From NCBI GenBank assembly GCA_029962745.1, contig CM057156.1, positions 2,688,114-2,752,113 of the forward strand: a stretch of DNA of 64,000 nt, in the 5' to 3' direction. Below the pieces are notes generated by a model. The model did not search any database, had not been told where the DNA came from, and saw nothing but the letters and a program-made list of their open reading frames with translations. The position numbers and the translations under genes are program-made. Source of the stretch: Echinometra lucunter (taxonomy: Eukaryota > Echinodermata > Echinoidea > Camarodonta > Echinometridae). Shown piece by piece: positions 21,531 through 33,910 of the stretch; within the stretch, counting starts at the first letter, position 1, and every line of letters begins with the position of its first letter.

Positions 21531-22824
21531 TACGTCGGGACAGATTTCGCGGGGCAGTCATCGCCTTAACTTGTGTCGCTGATTCGTATAGGCCATGCCA
21601 TGAGTTATATTTGAAGAGAGTGGGTGAGAAAAGAGAAGAGGGAGAAGAGAGGGAATGAGAGAAAAACAGAAGGAGAAAGAGAGAGAGAAAAAAAAAGGCT
21701 GCCAATGTATCGATCTCCAGGTAATGATTTTCTCGTTTACTTGACCTAAAACTATCTATTATGAATGGCTGTTTCCATAACAGAATTATACATTGTCCAC
21801 AGTGCGGATTGGAAATCAAGATGATCTCGCTTGTTCATAAATTGTTGTGTTCAATTCCACTGACCTTTAAGTTTGGGGGGCTGTCAATAATTGACATTTA
21901 TTTCACCCCTAATTCAAGTTATCATAATGTTAATTATGCCAGTATAGTCAATAGACATATAATCAACCATAACGCGTAAGTTGATAAAGGTTTTTCTTAA
22001 CCTTGTGGCGTTGTGTTTATAGGATAGCCATTACTAGATTAGAAAGCCCAGCATTTATCAAACTGCTGTAATTCATTCTTGTGCTTTTTGTCCAACCTCT
22101 CGATGGTAATATTTGCAAATTGTAATGAAAATTAATCGATGGATTTTCGATTCTTTTTCAAGACCCCCCTTAATACAGATATCTAAGCCCTATCTTTTAC
22201 CATTACTTACATTAGCTCACCTACTTGCTTTTGAGGATCATACATGACCGTAAGGCCAAAGAGTAACACAATATAATAAACAAATAAACCAACAAAAAAA
22301 ATTCCGACAATGATCGTAGAAATAGTAGGCATAGTAAGGGAGAGGAGTATGTGGTGTTATGCACGTTTCTGTTCGTTACATTCAGTATGATGCCCAAAGA
22401 AATGTAAGCAGGCTAAGTCCATTTTCAACCTCTGTACATCGTCATTGATTCAGTGATTCGGAATACAGTGGATTGCGGATTTTATCTCTCGATCGAAAGA
22501 CCGAAAGGCATTGCATTTGGTGCTTATGTGTTCCCTTTAGTTGCTGCCGTTTTTTTTTTTTTTTTCTTTTACATTGCCACTCTCCTCCCAGGAGGACATG
22601 TATACCTGTGACAACTCCTGAAAGCTAATGCAAATGCCTTTGCCATTGTCCTGCATGCTTGCATATACATGTATGTAAACTGTGCAGACCCGTTTGAAAG
22701 CTCCGCAAGTAGATGAGATGGTGCACACACTGCTGGGGGGCTAGAAATCCAGTGATCAGAGGTAAGAGTAGTAACATTGTAAAGCCCGTAGAAGTATTCA
22801 CGTAATGCGATATATAATTGTAAA

Positions 22825-23010
22825 ATGATGACGATGATGATGATGATGATTATGATAACGATGATGATGATTATTATTATGAATATTATTTTATTATCAT
22901 TATTAATACCATCATTAGGCCTATTATTATTATCATTATCATCATCGTCATCATCATCATCACCATCATTAGTAGTAATAGTATCATTATCATGAATGCT
23001 CTTATTATTA
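22825..23010. repeat. GAT/ATT microsatellite
   Basis: Runs of gatgatgat, attattatt and atcatcatc cover this stretch in intron 1. Its counterpart in copy 2 is at about 35196-35372. Confidence 0.9.
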
Positions 23011-23870
23011 TTATCATTACTCCTCATTTCATCAGCATCATTTACTATTCATAAACAACCGTCAGGTGAAGCTGTTTCCGTATCCTGCGTGAGCTTTCAG
23101 CTTTTTAGAGGTTGATGACATATCTTATCGAAGCTACTACCCCCTGACTCAGGACCACAAAAATGAATTAGTAGAAATTCTCTCTATTCATTCTTAAATT
23201 GGAAATTCAATTTATTTCACAGTTCTTCTCGGTATCGAATTTCCGCAATTTGATCCAAACAAGTTCGTTATTCGTTATAAGAATGGGAAGAAACGTCAAA
23301 ATAGGGGAGCCTTTTCTTGTGGAACATAAGAGGTCAAAATTACTCATAACTCACAGAAGGGTTTGGTCGTTCGTCATGTGCGTCAAGTTATCTCTTTGCG
23401 TCACAAAATTCTTTACATGTACCCTTTATAATTATGCTGACTACTATAAGGTTGTTATAGCATCCATAATTTTAGGACCCTTGTATTTATAATAAAGGGG
23501 AATAAGTAAAGATCTGTAGCATGCTGGAGAGAAGCAAAGAATAAATGCAGTTATGATCATGACTGTGAAAGAAACCCAAATGAACAAAAAATTAAACATA
23601 ACCCGAACAACGAAATACGCATTTTATGCACCTTTTGTTTCAGTTTGTATGTTATTGTTTCTGAAATTTATAAGAAATGACGGCCTTTCATTCGTCTACA
23701 TTTCCCATCCCTCTTAAAGTGCATATGACACAAGTAGGGGTACGTTTATTTTATTCACGAAAAGTAGGACACGCCTGCAACATAGTTCATGATAGTCATG
23801 GGTTTGCAGATATACATGTAGATGATTACACTAACCTGACTATGTAGTGGTATTAAGAAATTGGCTGTTA

Positions 23871-24335
23871 TGCTGGGTTTATACTGGGCCACGATGTCCA
23901 CGATCTCCGCGATAAAAAAACAACAACAAAGAATGGAGCTCAACAAATTAATTCATAACCTTTTCTTGCTCACCTAGATCCCTTACGATGGCGCAATAAG
24001 GACTTTTACGGTCTGTATTAAGGTCTGTTGCGGCATGTGCTATCAGACTATACGCTCTTCTACGATTCCCACATTCTATCACGCTCTCTGAAGATTTTGT
24101 GTCAAAATATTCAACTGTCCAAAATTTTGTCACGCTCATCATGATTCCACCAAGTTCCCTCAAGATCATCACGATTCGACCTCAGGCTTTAATCGTGGAG
24201 ATCGTGGACCATCCAAGAATATACAAAAGATGTCTTATGTAATCAGACAGGTGTATGGCAGCAATTAGATCCTGGAGCTCCAATCTTTTTTGAAAAAAAA
24301 AATCGTGGAAATCGTGGCCCAGTGTAAACCCAACC
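23871..24335. mobile_element. PIF/Harbinger-like MITE with TTA duplication, intron 1
   Basis: Left end TGCTGGGTTTATACTGGGCC and right end ggcccagtgtaaacccaacc are inverted, extended by repeated atcgtggagatcgtgg motifs. TTA flanks both sides (23868-23870 and 24336-24338), the target duplication of PIF/Harbinger elements. The length is 465 bases and no transposase is present. The other assembly copy is at 36237-36702. Confidence 0.8.
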
Positions 24336-24415
24336 TTAACGTAAAAGTCAGTATTCTTCATATCGATGTATTAACTGATTCAAAGATCAGTAGATTAAAT
24401 TGAGAAATAATTTAC

Positions 24416-25018
24416 CTGCGGAACACTGCAGAAGACTGAAGAAGACCAAGCCACCCTTAGCATGATCTTACACCTTCTATCTGCTTTACTGACACTGAGT
24501 GGGTGGACGATAGCGGCGAAGCGATCGAGGCTGATCACGATAAGTACAAACGACGACGCATACATCGCACCTGACTCGATAAACATGAGCAGTTTACACA
24601 TGACATTCCCAGCCAACCATCGTACCGTGCAAAACCAGATGACATCAGTGGGGATGTTAATGAAGGTGATGAGGAGATCGGCGACGGTGAGGTGCATGAT
24701 GAGGAGATTGATGCGTGATTTCCGACGTCGTTCACGCCAGAGTGACGCGAAGACGGCGACGTTGAGAGGTCCAGAAAGCACCATGATGGACGTGAGTGTG
24801 ACAACGCGAATGAGATACTCCGGCGTGAAGACTGGAGTTTCGAAGTCCGTTTCGTTTCCATTAGCGTCAGTTGAATCATTGAAACTGTAATTATATGGGA
24901 AGCCTATGTTTACAGTCGGAGCTATAACAATGACATCTGCCCCATCGAATCCTCCAAGTTTACCCCACTCAGCGTTCATACCCAGGTCGTTATTCTGCTT
25001 TGAAGTTGGCACCGACAT
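24416..25018 (-). CDS. GnRH/corazonin/AKH-type GPCR, coding exon 1 (residues 1-201)
   Basis: First coding exon of a rhodopsin-like peptide-hormone receptor at the plasma membrane. It encodes the extracellular N-terminus through TM4. The start is the ATG at 25018, the first Met in the open frame. Three N-glycosylation sequons lie at about N43, N47 and N55. TM1 spans about 68-93 and carries N86. TM2 spans about 105-128 with HLTVADLL and D114 (position 2.50). W134 and C141 begin TM3; C141 is expected to pair with C219 in exon 2. The DRY box is DRF (165-167), followed by the HPLSVSKAD loop. The exon ends ...SVPQ at CAG|GTAAAT, intron phase 0. The family call rests on this loop plus the TM6 and TM7 motifs of exon 3. 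The ligand is not predictable: GnRH, corazonin or AKH-like peptides are all possible. A vasopressin-type receptor is less likely. There may be an additional non-coding 5' exon upstream. Confidence 0.9.
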
Positions 25019-25026
25019 GTTTCCTT

Positions 25027-25140
25027 TCTCTTTTTTTTGGGGGGGGGGGTTGCTGTATTCCTCCTACTCCTTTCTTCTCCTTCTTCTTCTTCTTCTTCTT
25101 TTCTTCTTCTTCTTCTTCTGCTCCTCCTTATTCTTTTTCC
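25027..25140. repeat. T/G runs and (CTT)n just upstream of the receptor ATG
   Basis: Begins nine bases from the receptor start codon. On the receptor's own strand it is purine-rich (GAA)n and would lie in the 5' UTR or at the promoter edge. The run is longer in copy 2 (37399-37510). Confidence 0.85.
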
Positions 25141-27966
25141 TTCTCCTCCTTTCTTTAGAACTGAGTTACGATTACCAAATATAAAAAGCAAATGCCGTTC
25201 TGCAAAGTGTTTGATATTATTTAAGCTGCAAGAGGTAGAATCGTCACTTGATAATGGATGGCTCCATTAAGTGCAGAGCAGCTATTCAGACAGGTTGATT
25301 CTTTCAAAGCAGAAGTGATGGTTGTCTGAAGAGAAATCGACCGTGCGTAATGTCTTCAAGTCCTTCCTTCCTCTCATTTTTGCTTCTAACATTCCGTTTG
25401 CTGAATGTGAATCTTTTGCTCCAGTTAGGTTCGCCTGTATCTCATCACCTCTCAAAGCTGAAAAGAATCAAAGGGAAAAAATTAAAAACAAAAAGTGACC
25501 TATTGTTATTCAAATAATCCTCAAATCAGGAAGGAAAATTCCTAAAATAAAGTTCTCTTATCAGTTAAATTTATACAGAAGTTCCAAACAGAATTTTGTC
25601 CTAAGTTTTGCTACCAGAAACAAACAAGATGAACTGTCTTATTTCCAAGTCATGGTGGTACAAGATAAGATGGATGTACTCGCAACTATCATCACTATAT
25701 CGCTTTCAAATAACAGTAGCAAAGGAGTTTCCTAGATGTAGTTTCAAATCTTCTAGACATGCTCCCAATTGAATTACCGTTTTGAGCTTAGTTGGAGAAG
25801 AGAAATCCCTATTTTCCTTGGGTGCTGAGTGGAAAGACAATGGTTTTTTACCATATAGAGATCACTGATTCATGGATTTACTTCTCTACGCCAAAGGTAT
25901 ACTGTTCCTAGCCATTTGTCTTTCCCCTCTCTCCTTTGTCTCGTCATCTTAATTCTTCTACACATCAATACTTAATTCTTCACTTCGTATTAAATCTTCC
26001 TCTCTCATGTCTCTATCATCTTTCGGCACTAAAATGTTCTCAATCAATTCTTGATTTCTCTCTTTTTTTTTGTCATCTTCTGTAGTTCATATTATGCCAT
26101 CGTCTGTTGTCTCCATGAGGTTATCTGTTTTATCTCCTTTGACTAGTGTATTACGTTTCTTAACATTCTGATTGTCTCTCTTTCCCCCAATTTATCTGTA
26201 ATCCTTCCATTATTCCAGTGCAATCGACTGTCGCCAAAAGGCATCCCATCTTCTAGAAATTATCTCCTGTAGACGGATAGGAAATCCATAATCAGTATAC
26301 TTAATGTATGTTCTCTAGAATTGTCTCGTTATTACATTGAAGCACAATGAGTAATTTGAGACGTTATAAATCCAACAATGTTTCCATCCCTACACAGAAT
26401 AAAAAAAAAAAAAACTGAGAAAATTGCAGAAATCATCCAAAAAATCTTCAATGCTGAAAGGAGGGCAAAGGGGAACATTTTTATGCAGTCTCCCTTTATG
26501 AAAGTTTAACATTAAATGTCTAATGATGATAAGAAATACAGTTTTAGGCTTTCCTTCTTAGATCATTTTGTTAGCCCCTTAGCATGCTTAGCTTAATAAA
26601 GGAAATTGATTATCTTGCAGTGCTCACAGAATGTGTGAAATTTAATAGGCATCTTAAACCTCTCCATCAGTATCAAAAGTGCTGTTGTCATGATAATTAA
26701 AACATTTGCTTCCTAATTTCATGATTACTTTACTTACTTTTTAACCTAATTTATAGCCACCTATCACAAACAAACACCATAAATATTATAACGTCATGGA
26801 AATTCATTACCGTGATTTTTACTGCGAATTTATACCTTTAACGCAAGAATTCGATTACACTATGGTTATTTGAGTTTCGAATTTTCGCTCGTAAAGAAAA
26901 AAAAATAAGAAGAGATGTGTCAAGAGGCTGCTGAAAGAACCGTGAGCTATCACTCTCTGATCAACAGTGAAACTCTGAAAATCACTGGCGCGTTGGCTAT
27001 AATGGCGCCTTGTGATGACCTATATGTTAATCACATCATGGCCCATTAACACCTAACAGCGGTGAAAGCGTGAATAAACAAAACTAGTTTACTGAAGAAA
27101 CTATTCCTGTAATCAGACATAGAATTGTGCCCCTAATGTGCATTAAATGTGCATCATTGCGCTCAGTTTAACTGTTTAAAACAGAAATTAAAAGTCCCTG
27201 AGGAAACAGGGTAAATTAAACAGCTTGGAACCGTTTGAAATTAAAACACAATGTCCCTGAGACGATATTCAGAGTGCTGTCTTCTTTAAAATTACGTTAC
27301 AGCTCGGAGTGTTTGGCAATGAAACTTGAGTAATACTCATTTCCTTCTTGTTAGATAGATGATTTTGTTCAAAACCACATGGGGAAGTACATTATCAATC
27401 AAAAACAAACACAAATCTTTTAAGATTTTGATGAGCTTTTTTTTTTTTTTTTTTGAGGGGGTGTTGTTATTTTGTTCTTTTGTTTGATTTCAGTCTCCAG
27501 CAAAGAACTGTAATCTCAAAATTTAGAGAGCTTTTCAGTTGTAAAACTGAAGGAACGTTCAAGAATTAGAAAGGGGGGGGGGGTTAGGAACATGTATCGG
27601 ACCTCTTCAGATTTCTAAACGAAAAAGATATCAACGTTTTAAAATGCCTGTATATATTATTCTTTTAATGAAGCGACGCGAGTGTTTACACGATGCTACC
27701 TTAATTTTTAAGAATGCGTTTTTATTTACCTACCACGCGATTAATGGCCATGATGGCTGTATACTCATGATACTCGGTATTATTCCAAGTTTAGTATACA
27801 TTCGTTACAATATTTCCTGATATACTTAGCATGCTTAAGCGAATTTGGACCGCTTTGATAATGTACATGGGCGCATTTATAAACGTCTATTAGGAGCATT
27901 ATGACGCAGATTGCTGTGTAAAGCTTGATGTCTCTTTCTTTTCACTGTGACATCTACCAAGAACCT

Positions 27967-28115
27967 GGGCCCCGTTTCATAAAACTTGTTATCAGTAACA
28001 ACTGCCACAATTCTATGACAAATTTGCTCTCAGACAATCAGATGCGAGAATTTCAGTAGCTTATAACAGTCATTGCAATTTGTTGTTGATAACAAGTCTT
28101 ATGAAACGGGGGCCC
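27967..28115. mobile_element. MITE with GGGCCCCGTTTCATAA ends
   Basis: Left end GGGCCCCGTTTCATAAAACT and right end agtcttatgaaacgggggccc-like form an inverted repeat that continues into cttgttatca / tgataacaag. It is about 149 bases long. The second assembly copy lies at 40345-40492. Confidence 0.85.
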
Positions 28116-28281
28116 TGATCATTTTATCTCTTTCTTCGAAATGCCTCCAATCCCACCTTCAAAGAAGAAGAAACGATAAAGTCAAAACAAATGGCATAGG
28201 TGATTAAAAAATTTTGGTATCCTGCTGTCATTACTGAAATCGATAAACATCTAAAGAAATATGTTTTAGTGTACCTATCTT

Positions 28282-28282
<1 letters not shown>

Positions 28283-28325
<43 letters not shown>
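28283..28325. repeat. (CT)n microsatellite
   Basis: Uninterrupted CT run; the other assembly copy at about 40664-40702 is a few units shorter. Confidence 0.9.
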
Positions 28326-28329
<4 letters not shown>

Positions 28330-29223
28330 TCTCTAATCGTTTTCCTAGTTTCTACCTGCCGATAGATCTTGATATTCATTCCATGACACGAAATAAATCT
28401 GACGAATAGAGGTTCTCTCATGTCTGCTTTCTCTTCTCTTTTTCTTCCTCCCTCATTCTTAGTCCTTCTTCCATCAGTTTTTCATCTTCTATGCGGACTT
28501 GGTGGATATGGCGCTAGAGACGTTGTCTTTCATGTCAAGATGTACCCTACTTCTACCCAAATACATGTATCTAATCTTTATTGTGATTTTTCCTTAACTT
28601 TTAATTTCATACGGATCTAAGGGAAGACTTAGATAACACAACAAAATTATACCAGCACAATTAGTTGTAGTTGTTGTTGTTTTAATCTGATGCCATTTTG
28701 GTAGGTAATTGTCCATCGTGATGTGTTATTATCAGATCAGTGTAAAAAGACTCATTCACCATCCGCTATCCACCATCCATTTATCCTTGCGATGAAATGA
28801 GAAAGCAGCATTACAGTACTCTCCTCTACATGTTATTATTCCGGAAACAATTAGTAAATTGAGTTCCCAGGAAGTATGTCAGAAAAAGTTCAACTATTTT
28901 TTTCTCCTTCTGTAATATCCTCCGGTTTGCGATGCTTGGTCTTGTTATCGCAGCTAAATTTATTCTTCAGCAAGGATCGGCAACTAGGGCATTGATACCT
29001 GAAGTGTCCATTACTGACTGGACCAATTGAATTATAATGGAACTGCTAGTCTTTTATTAAGTCTCTCTACTAAATAAAACACTCAATTCTTACGTTTCTT
29101 GATGCTCGTTTAAATAAATAACATTCATTTTCAAGTAATTCGTAAAGAAGAATAAAAGGAAGAAGACTTGCGTAAAAGGCCTGACGTTTAAGTGCTCATC
29201 TCTGCATAGACGATAGTCACACC

Positions 29224-29552
29224 CGGCCCCTAAAGCTCCGCCTTTTGTCCAGCTCCATTAGAAGGCCGACCTAAGCACCATCAATATTATGAGCAAACAT
29301 GAATAATTCATTTTGTAAGCTGATTCCAAGAGTCGCGTGCGTTGTGGCATGTTTAAAACATTACGCCCATCAGCTAAAAACATGCGCAATGATGCACAAT
29401 CAATGCGCAACAAGACGCCGAAACAAATGCGCATTTAAAATCAAAGTATCACAATAATAGTGATACACGCCATACGCGCAGTAGATAGAATAATGCAACA
29501 AAAACGGGTGCTTAGGTGGACCCTTCAAATGATCGAAAGAGGCGGGGCCTAA
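29224..29552. mobile_element. Imperfect TIR element (GGCCCC...GGGGCC)
   Basis: Outer ggcccctaaagctccgcc and inverted ggcggggcctaatg, with an inner pair gacctaagcacc / gggtgcttaggtgg. The interior has repeated aatgcgca and gatgcaca motifs. Boundaries are approximate. The second assembly copy is about 41612-41942. Confidence 0.6.
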
Positions 29553-29705
29553 TGCCATTCCGTAATGATATCTTGCGAGTGCTGCTTTTCGTCTAGTAAA
29601 TTTATTATATGTCTATCGTCACACCTACGGGATGGGGAAGCGGCAAGATCGCTGATATTTTTTCTGTAAGTACGGTTAACTGTTCTACTTAATTTAGGCC
29701 AATTC

Positions 29706-29812
29706 AACGAGGACATATTAATTCTCTCATAACTTTCTGCGATACCGACCATGCCGACAAGGGGATCACCAAACCATTTCTTGTACGGAATAATTAATAT
29801 GTCCTCGTTTAA
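29706..29812. repeat. Inverted repeat, about 19-base arms
   Basis: caacgaggacatattaatt (from 29706) is inverted as aattaatatgtcctcgtt (to about 29810) around an 70-base spacer. It is also present in the second assembly copy near 42096-42200. Confidence 0.65.
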
Positions 29813-31602
29813 AACGTTGATTTTGGGTAACTCAAGCAGAATTCTTAAAGAAACAAAATCGTCATGCATGTTAATATTAATTCATTTGACCGGAAAATAA
29901 GACTTAATTGCTAAAAGTGTCACGCATCAATAGAACATCCCAGATACGTCCATCAGTTGTGGCGGGTTATAAGCTATTTAAAATGCAAGCTATAAAACCA
30001 GGTACAGGAGAGTCCCAATGAGAAGTCCCCTACAGGCAACTGTTTTTCATTGAGAGTGGTTTAGAAGGAGGGCAAAATAGGCCTGAAGGGACTCTTGTTA
30101 TCTTAGGCATTGCATTTGTATTTATTATATCTTATTATATCTTCCTTGTATCTCAACCCAGTTAATGATCCCTGGGACTATAATATTCCAAGGACTCTTC
30201 CGGAAAAGCCATGATTGTGTCTATTACAAGGGCATATTCCCTGAATCACTTATGAAAAGTCATAGAGTCAAAGAGAATTTATTCCGTCTTTGAATATATA
30301 CATGGACAAAGCAATTAAATTTCTAATGGAATTACGTATAGAATTGATCTAATCATTTTGGAGAGACATATTATAATAGAAAAAAGAAAGAGAAGGGAAC
30401 GAGAAGAAAATATATAGAAATAAGGAGAAGTAGGAGACGAGAAATCCTGGTGGGTGTACACTCCTAATTAAGTTATTAAACGAGTTGGGCAACGTTTTAT
30501 TTCAGACCTCAGAATTATTTAATTTTATTCCTTATCTTATGAATATTTAGTATCCTTCAATAAGATTTACAGAATAAACCTGGAAAAGATGAAATCATAT
30601 AGTCTCCGTCCCAATATTCGAATCTTTTCTACAATAAACAGTTTTCCTGGTTTCCTTTCATGGGAAAAGTATAAAGTTGCAACAACCGTTTCGGTAGGGA
30701 GCCCTACCGGCATACTAACTCTGTACAAAAAAGTGCAATAGGCAGTGATTATCATTTGCTCAAAGATTGTTTGATGAACGCAGTACTCTACTATTTGCTA
30801 TACTTCAATGTTATTTTTGCACCAAACTCTGATGACGGCAGCGCAAAAATTTCTTCGGTAGACCAACAGAAGAGTTTACTTATATCTCCTTAGGGTGACA
30901 AAAAGGCATCTGAATCTGTCTGGAAATGATGCCCAGAGGAATGAGCAATCTTTAGCATGAGCAGCTGTGGAAAGTCGTCTCTACTTTATTCTTCCCTTGA
31001 ACGTCCTAACCTCCGGGGGAAAGTCGCATGATGAGGAATGTTACGAGGAATAATTCCAATCTCTTAAGATTATAGGCATCCCAGTCAGCTATCTTTGTCA
31101 AGTATAGTAATATGCCAGCTAAATTGGATTGGGACAGAACACTTTCGTACTACTTGAGACGATAAACGTGTCATTATTTATTCACTATTTAGAAAACTGG
31201 TTGATTGGTTGAGACCATAGAGATGTATGCTTAACTGTCTTTTTTTCGGAAGAGGGAGGTCCGTCACAATTTCACGAATGAGGTATTACATTTGGGCGCT
31301 ATGAACTGTGTGACAGTGTCCATTGAGAAACTTTCTAGAAGGGAAATGAACCATTACTTTTTTCAAATAAACCTGATGAAATATTCTGGCATCAGAAAGC
31401 AATATGGTCGTTACTTCGTAAAGAGTTTTAGAGTAGACATTCATTTCAAAGCAGCAGGCAATCCCTAGGAATCTACCAACTCTTCTTTGCAACCATCCAT
31501 CATGTTGATGCTCTCTTTCATCAACTACGATATTCATTCTTTCCAGGGATACATCAGAATTCAGAGATTCAGATATAGAGCTAATCCGAAAGCTCCTTTG
31601 AT

Positions 31603-32102
31603 NNNNNNNNNNNNNNNNNNNNNNNNNNNNNNNNNNNNNNNNNNNNNNNNNNNNNNNNNNNNNNNNNNNNNNNNNNNNNNNNNNNNNNNNNNNNNNNNNN
31701 NNNNNNNNNNNNNNNNNNNNNNNNNNNNNNNNNNNNNNNNNNNNNNNNNNNNNNNNNNNNNNNNNNNNNNNNNNNNNNNNNNNNNNNNNNNNNNNNNNNN
31801 NNNNNNNNNNNNNNNNNNNNNNNNNNNNNNNNNNNNNNNNNNNNNNNNNNNNNNNNNNNNNNNNNNNNNNNNNNNNNNNNNNNNNNNNNNNNNNNNNNNN
31901 NNNNNNNNNNNNNNNNNNNNNNNNNNNNNNNNNNNNNNNNNNNNNNNNNNNNNNNNNNNNNNNNNNNNNNNNNNNNNNNNNNNNNNNNNNNNNNNNNNNN
32001 NNNNNNNNNNNNNNNNNNNNNNNNNNNNNNNNNNNNNNNNNNNNNNNNNNNNNNNNNNNNNNNNNNNNNNNNNNNNNNNNNNNNNNNNNNNNNNNNNNNN
32101 NN
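31603..32102. other. Assembly gap, exactly 500 N
   Basis: This is a run of 500 N with the two 11.9-kb repeat copies abutting its sides. The round number suggests a placeholder of unknown size. The true gap is probably negative, meaning the contigs overlap. Confidence 0.97.
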
Positions 32103-32876
32103 TGCATAATGGGTACCACTTGCAAATGTGGCTACTACTTTAAAGGAAAGAGCTGGATTTCCATTGAAATTGAAAGTTAAAAGGGTAAATGGTAGAAGCA
32201 GGATTTAATAGCTACTTTCGTCTCACATTGAGATAAGGCTATGAATTCCCATTGCATCCCTTTTCAACATCTCTTTGCAGAGGTTTATAGAGCGTATAGA
32301 GCGTTTAGTGTGTACCCATGAAAAGGGAATTTCGCGTTCCGTCTCAAGGGCTTCTCAAACCGCTCAAACATTCCCGGCTTATCCCGGAGGGCGCTCTTTC
32401 TGCGTCGCTTAAAGTGGCGCTCTGGGAACAACGTGCCATTAGTTTACATGGCGTAAAGTACGGGGACCTCCCCCCACGGTCGAATTAATGTGACGGGCGT
32501 GACCTCGCCTTAATGCGTCCTCTCATTCTCTTTTGAAGGAAGCATGATTCTTTGTTACCTATTCAGGAAACTAAGGGAAGTAAAAGGGATTGATAGCTCT
32601 CGAGTTTTCTACAGCCTTTAACTTGATGCAAAGGTTTTTCGAGAAATAAAACTGAAAGTTCAGTTGAAAACTGTGTGTACCTTGGTTTAAGTAAGTTTAA
32701 CCGAATCTTTATTTTGTGAGGGCCTTCCCATAAATTTCGTTTGATTCAAGGTACCTCCCCCTTGAAAATTTTTCATCTCAAAATTTCATTATCTGTGATT
32801 TTGATACATGTCACCTTTCAACATTTCATGATTTCTCACATGCATAGACAAATTCCCCACCCAGCATAAAGACTTC

Positions 32877-33198
32877 TTCAGATATGACGCTACAACCCCG
32901 CGTTTTTGTTTTGTTTTGTTTTTTGTTGTTGTTTTAAGTGTTTAGATATGGCGCGGCAAACACCGTCACTTATGAACGTGCATTAACGCGTCAACGCTCA
33001 AATAAAAGAGATTTTTGTCAAACGTAAGGCAGACAAACTCATGACATCATATTTTCCGTTAATTGGTCCATAGCTTTTTACCGCCGGGAGGCAGAAAATA
33101 TGCCTCCAGCATGGCAATATGCCTCTGCCTCGGGCGTTTGCTTTCTTTTGTTTTGTTGTTTTTGTTTTGTTTTGTTTTGGTTTGCCGCCTCATATCTT
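32877..33198 (+). mobile_element. AAGGGGTGTTCAG-family TIR element, copy in the duplicated segment
   Basis: Counterpart of 20494-20820 within the second 11.9-kb unit, with small indels in the (TTTTG)n run. Confidence 0.72.
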
Positions 33199-33458
33199 AT
33201 TAATTCATTACACACAACAAAACCCGCGGGGGTTTGGCCCGTCATATCATCTGAACAAGCCTCGTCGACTACTTTGGTATTTGACATTTAAAATGCTTTT
33301 CAATCTACCTAAGATAAACTTCCACAGTGGCATAAGCTTGCTCGTTATCTCTCCGTTAAACTCTTTTAAGTGGCGATCACGCTCACATCAATATCAATAT
33401 CAATATAACGTAATTTTAGATAATGCCGCGGCAAAAGTCAATAAAAGCAGAAGACTGC

Positions 33459-33910
33459 AAATGCTCGGCGACAATGCTACGGAGACAATTACTCCACAAA
33501 GACGACAATTGCTCTGCGACATTTGCCGTGACGTACAATGCTCCTGTGTCAGTTGCTCTGCCGACATCCACCCCTGCGTCAATTGATCCGTCGACAATTG
33601 CTCTGGCGACATTTGCTACCGAAACATTAGCTCCGCCAAAACGACAACTGCTCTACGACCATTTACCCCGACGTCAACTTGCTCCTGCGTCAGTTGCTCC
33701 TGTGTCAATTGATCCGCGATTATTGGCTCCGCCAAATAGCGACAATGCTCCGGCCGACATTAATGGCTCTATTGCTCCGCCATATAGCATAAACTGCTAG
33801 TGCGTCAGTTGCTCCACCGAACATTCGCTCCTGCGCCTATTGCTCCGCGATTATTGCTCTGCATATTGCGACAAATGACTCTCCGACTAATACTCCCGGA
33901 ACGACAAATT
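33459..33910. repeat. 15-base minisatellite, copy in the duplicated segment
   Basis: Counterpart of 21083-21530. Its many one-base gains and losses interrupt every long frame of copy 1. Confidence 0.85.

Larger units (their letters stand above)
17759..24415 (-). other. Receptor intron 1
   Basis: Intron of 6657 bases, GT at 24415-24414 and AG at 17760-17759, phase 0. It holds a SINE (18181-18448), a TIR element (19401-19760), an AAGGGGTGTTCAG-family element (20494-20820), a 15-base minisatellite (21083-21530), a GAT/ATT microsatellite (22825-23010) and a PIF/Harbinger-like element (23871-24335). The 11.9-kb repeat begins inside it at 19717. Confidence 0.85.
19717..31602 (+). repeat. 11.9-kb direct repeat, copy 1 (overlapping contig end)
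   Basis: This segment of 11886 bases recurs in the same orientation and order at 32103-43997. It ends exactly at the N gap (last bases ctcctttgat). It contains part of receptor intron 1, exon 1 and the 5' flank. Differences from copy 2 are mostly isolated one-base indels, plus a few substitutions such as ccctgactc against cccggactc near 23147/35513 and gtctccgtccc against gtatccatccc near 30604/42997. The 3' end of the earlier contig is the simplest explanation. Confidence 0.95.
25019..31602. other. 5' flank of the receptor gene, no other gene seen
   Basis: Directly upstream of the receptor ATG lies a G10/T8 run and a CTT tract (25027-25140). No TATA box or initiator can be assigned with confidence. 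Further upstream are poly-A and poly-G runs, a MITE at 27967-28115, a CT microsatellite (28283-28325), a TIR element (29224-29552) and a hairpin pair (29706-29812). Short open frames, such as the membrane-like one near 30030-30240, do not survive in the second copy in the same form and are not supported as genes. Confidence 0.6.

Noticed and set aside
21019..21819. Open frames with five-residue repeats resembling pentapeptide-repeat proteins
   Set aside because: The 15-base minisatellite produces them on both strands, and indels in the other assembly copy break them. The residues do not follow the A(D/N)LxX pattern.
22569..23027. 152-codon Asp/Asn- and Ile-rich frame on the minus strand
   Set aside because: Most of it is translated GAT/ATT microsatellite and it lies within the receptor intron.
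24462..24890. 142-codon frame on the plus strand opposite receptor exon 1
   Set aside because: It is an antisense shadow of the receptor coding sequence.
30012..30240. Possible small membrane protein (also 42414-42638)
   Set aside because: It has one hydrophobic stretch only, the frame is not preserved between the two assembly copies, and there is no family similarity I can recognise.
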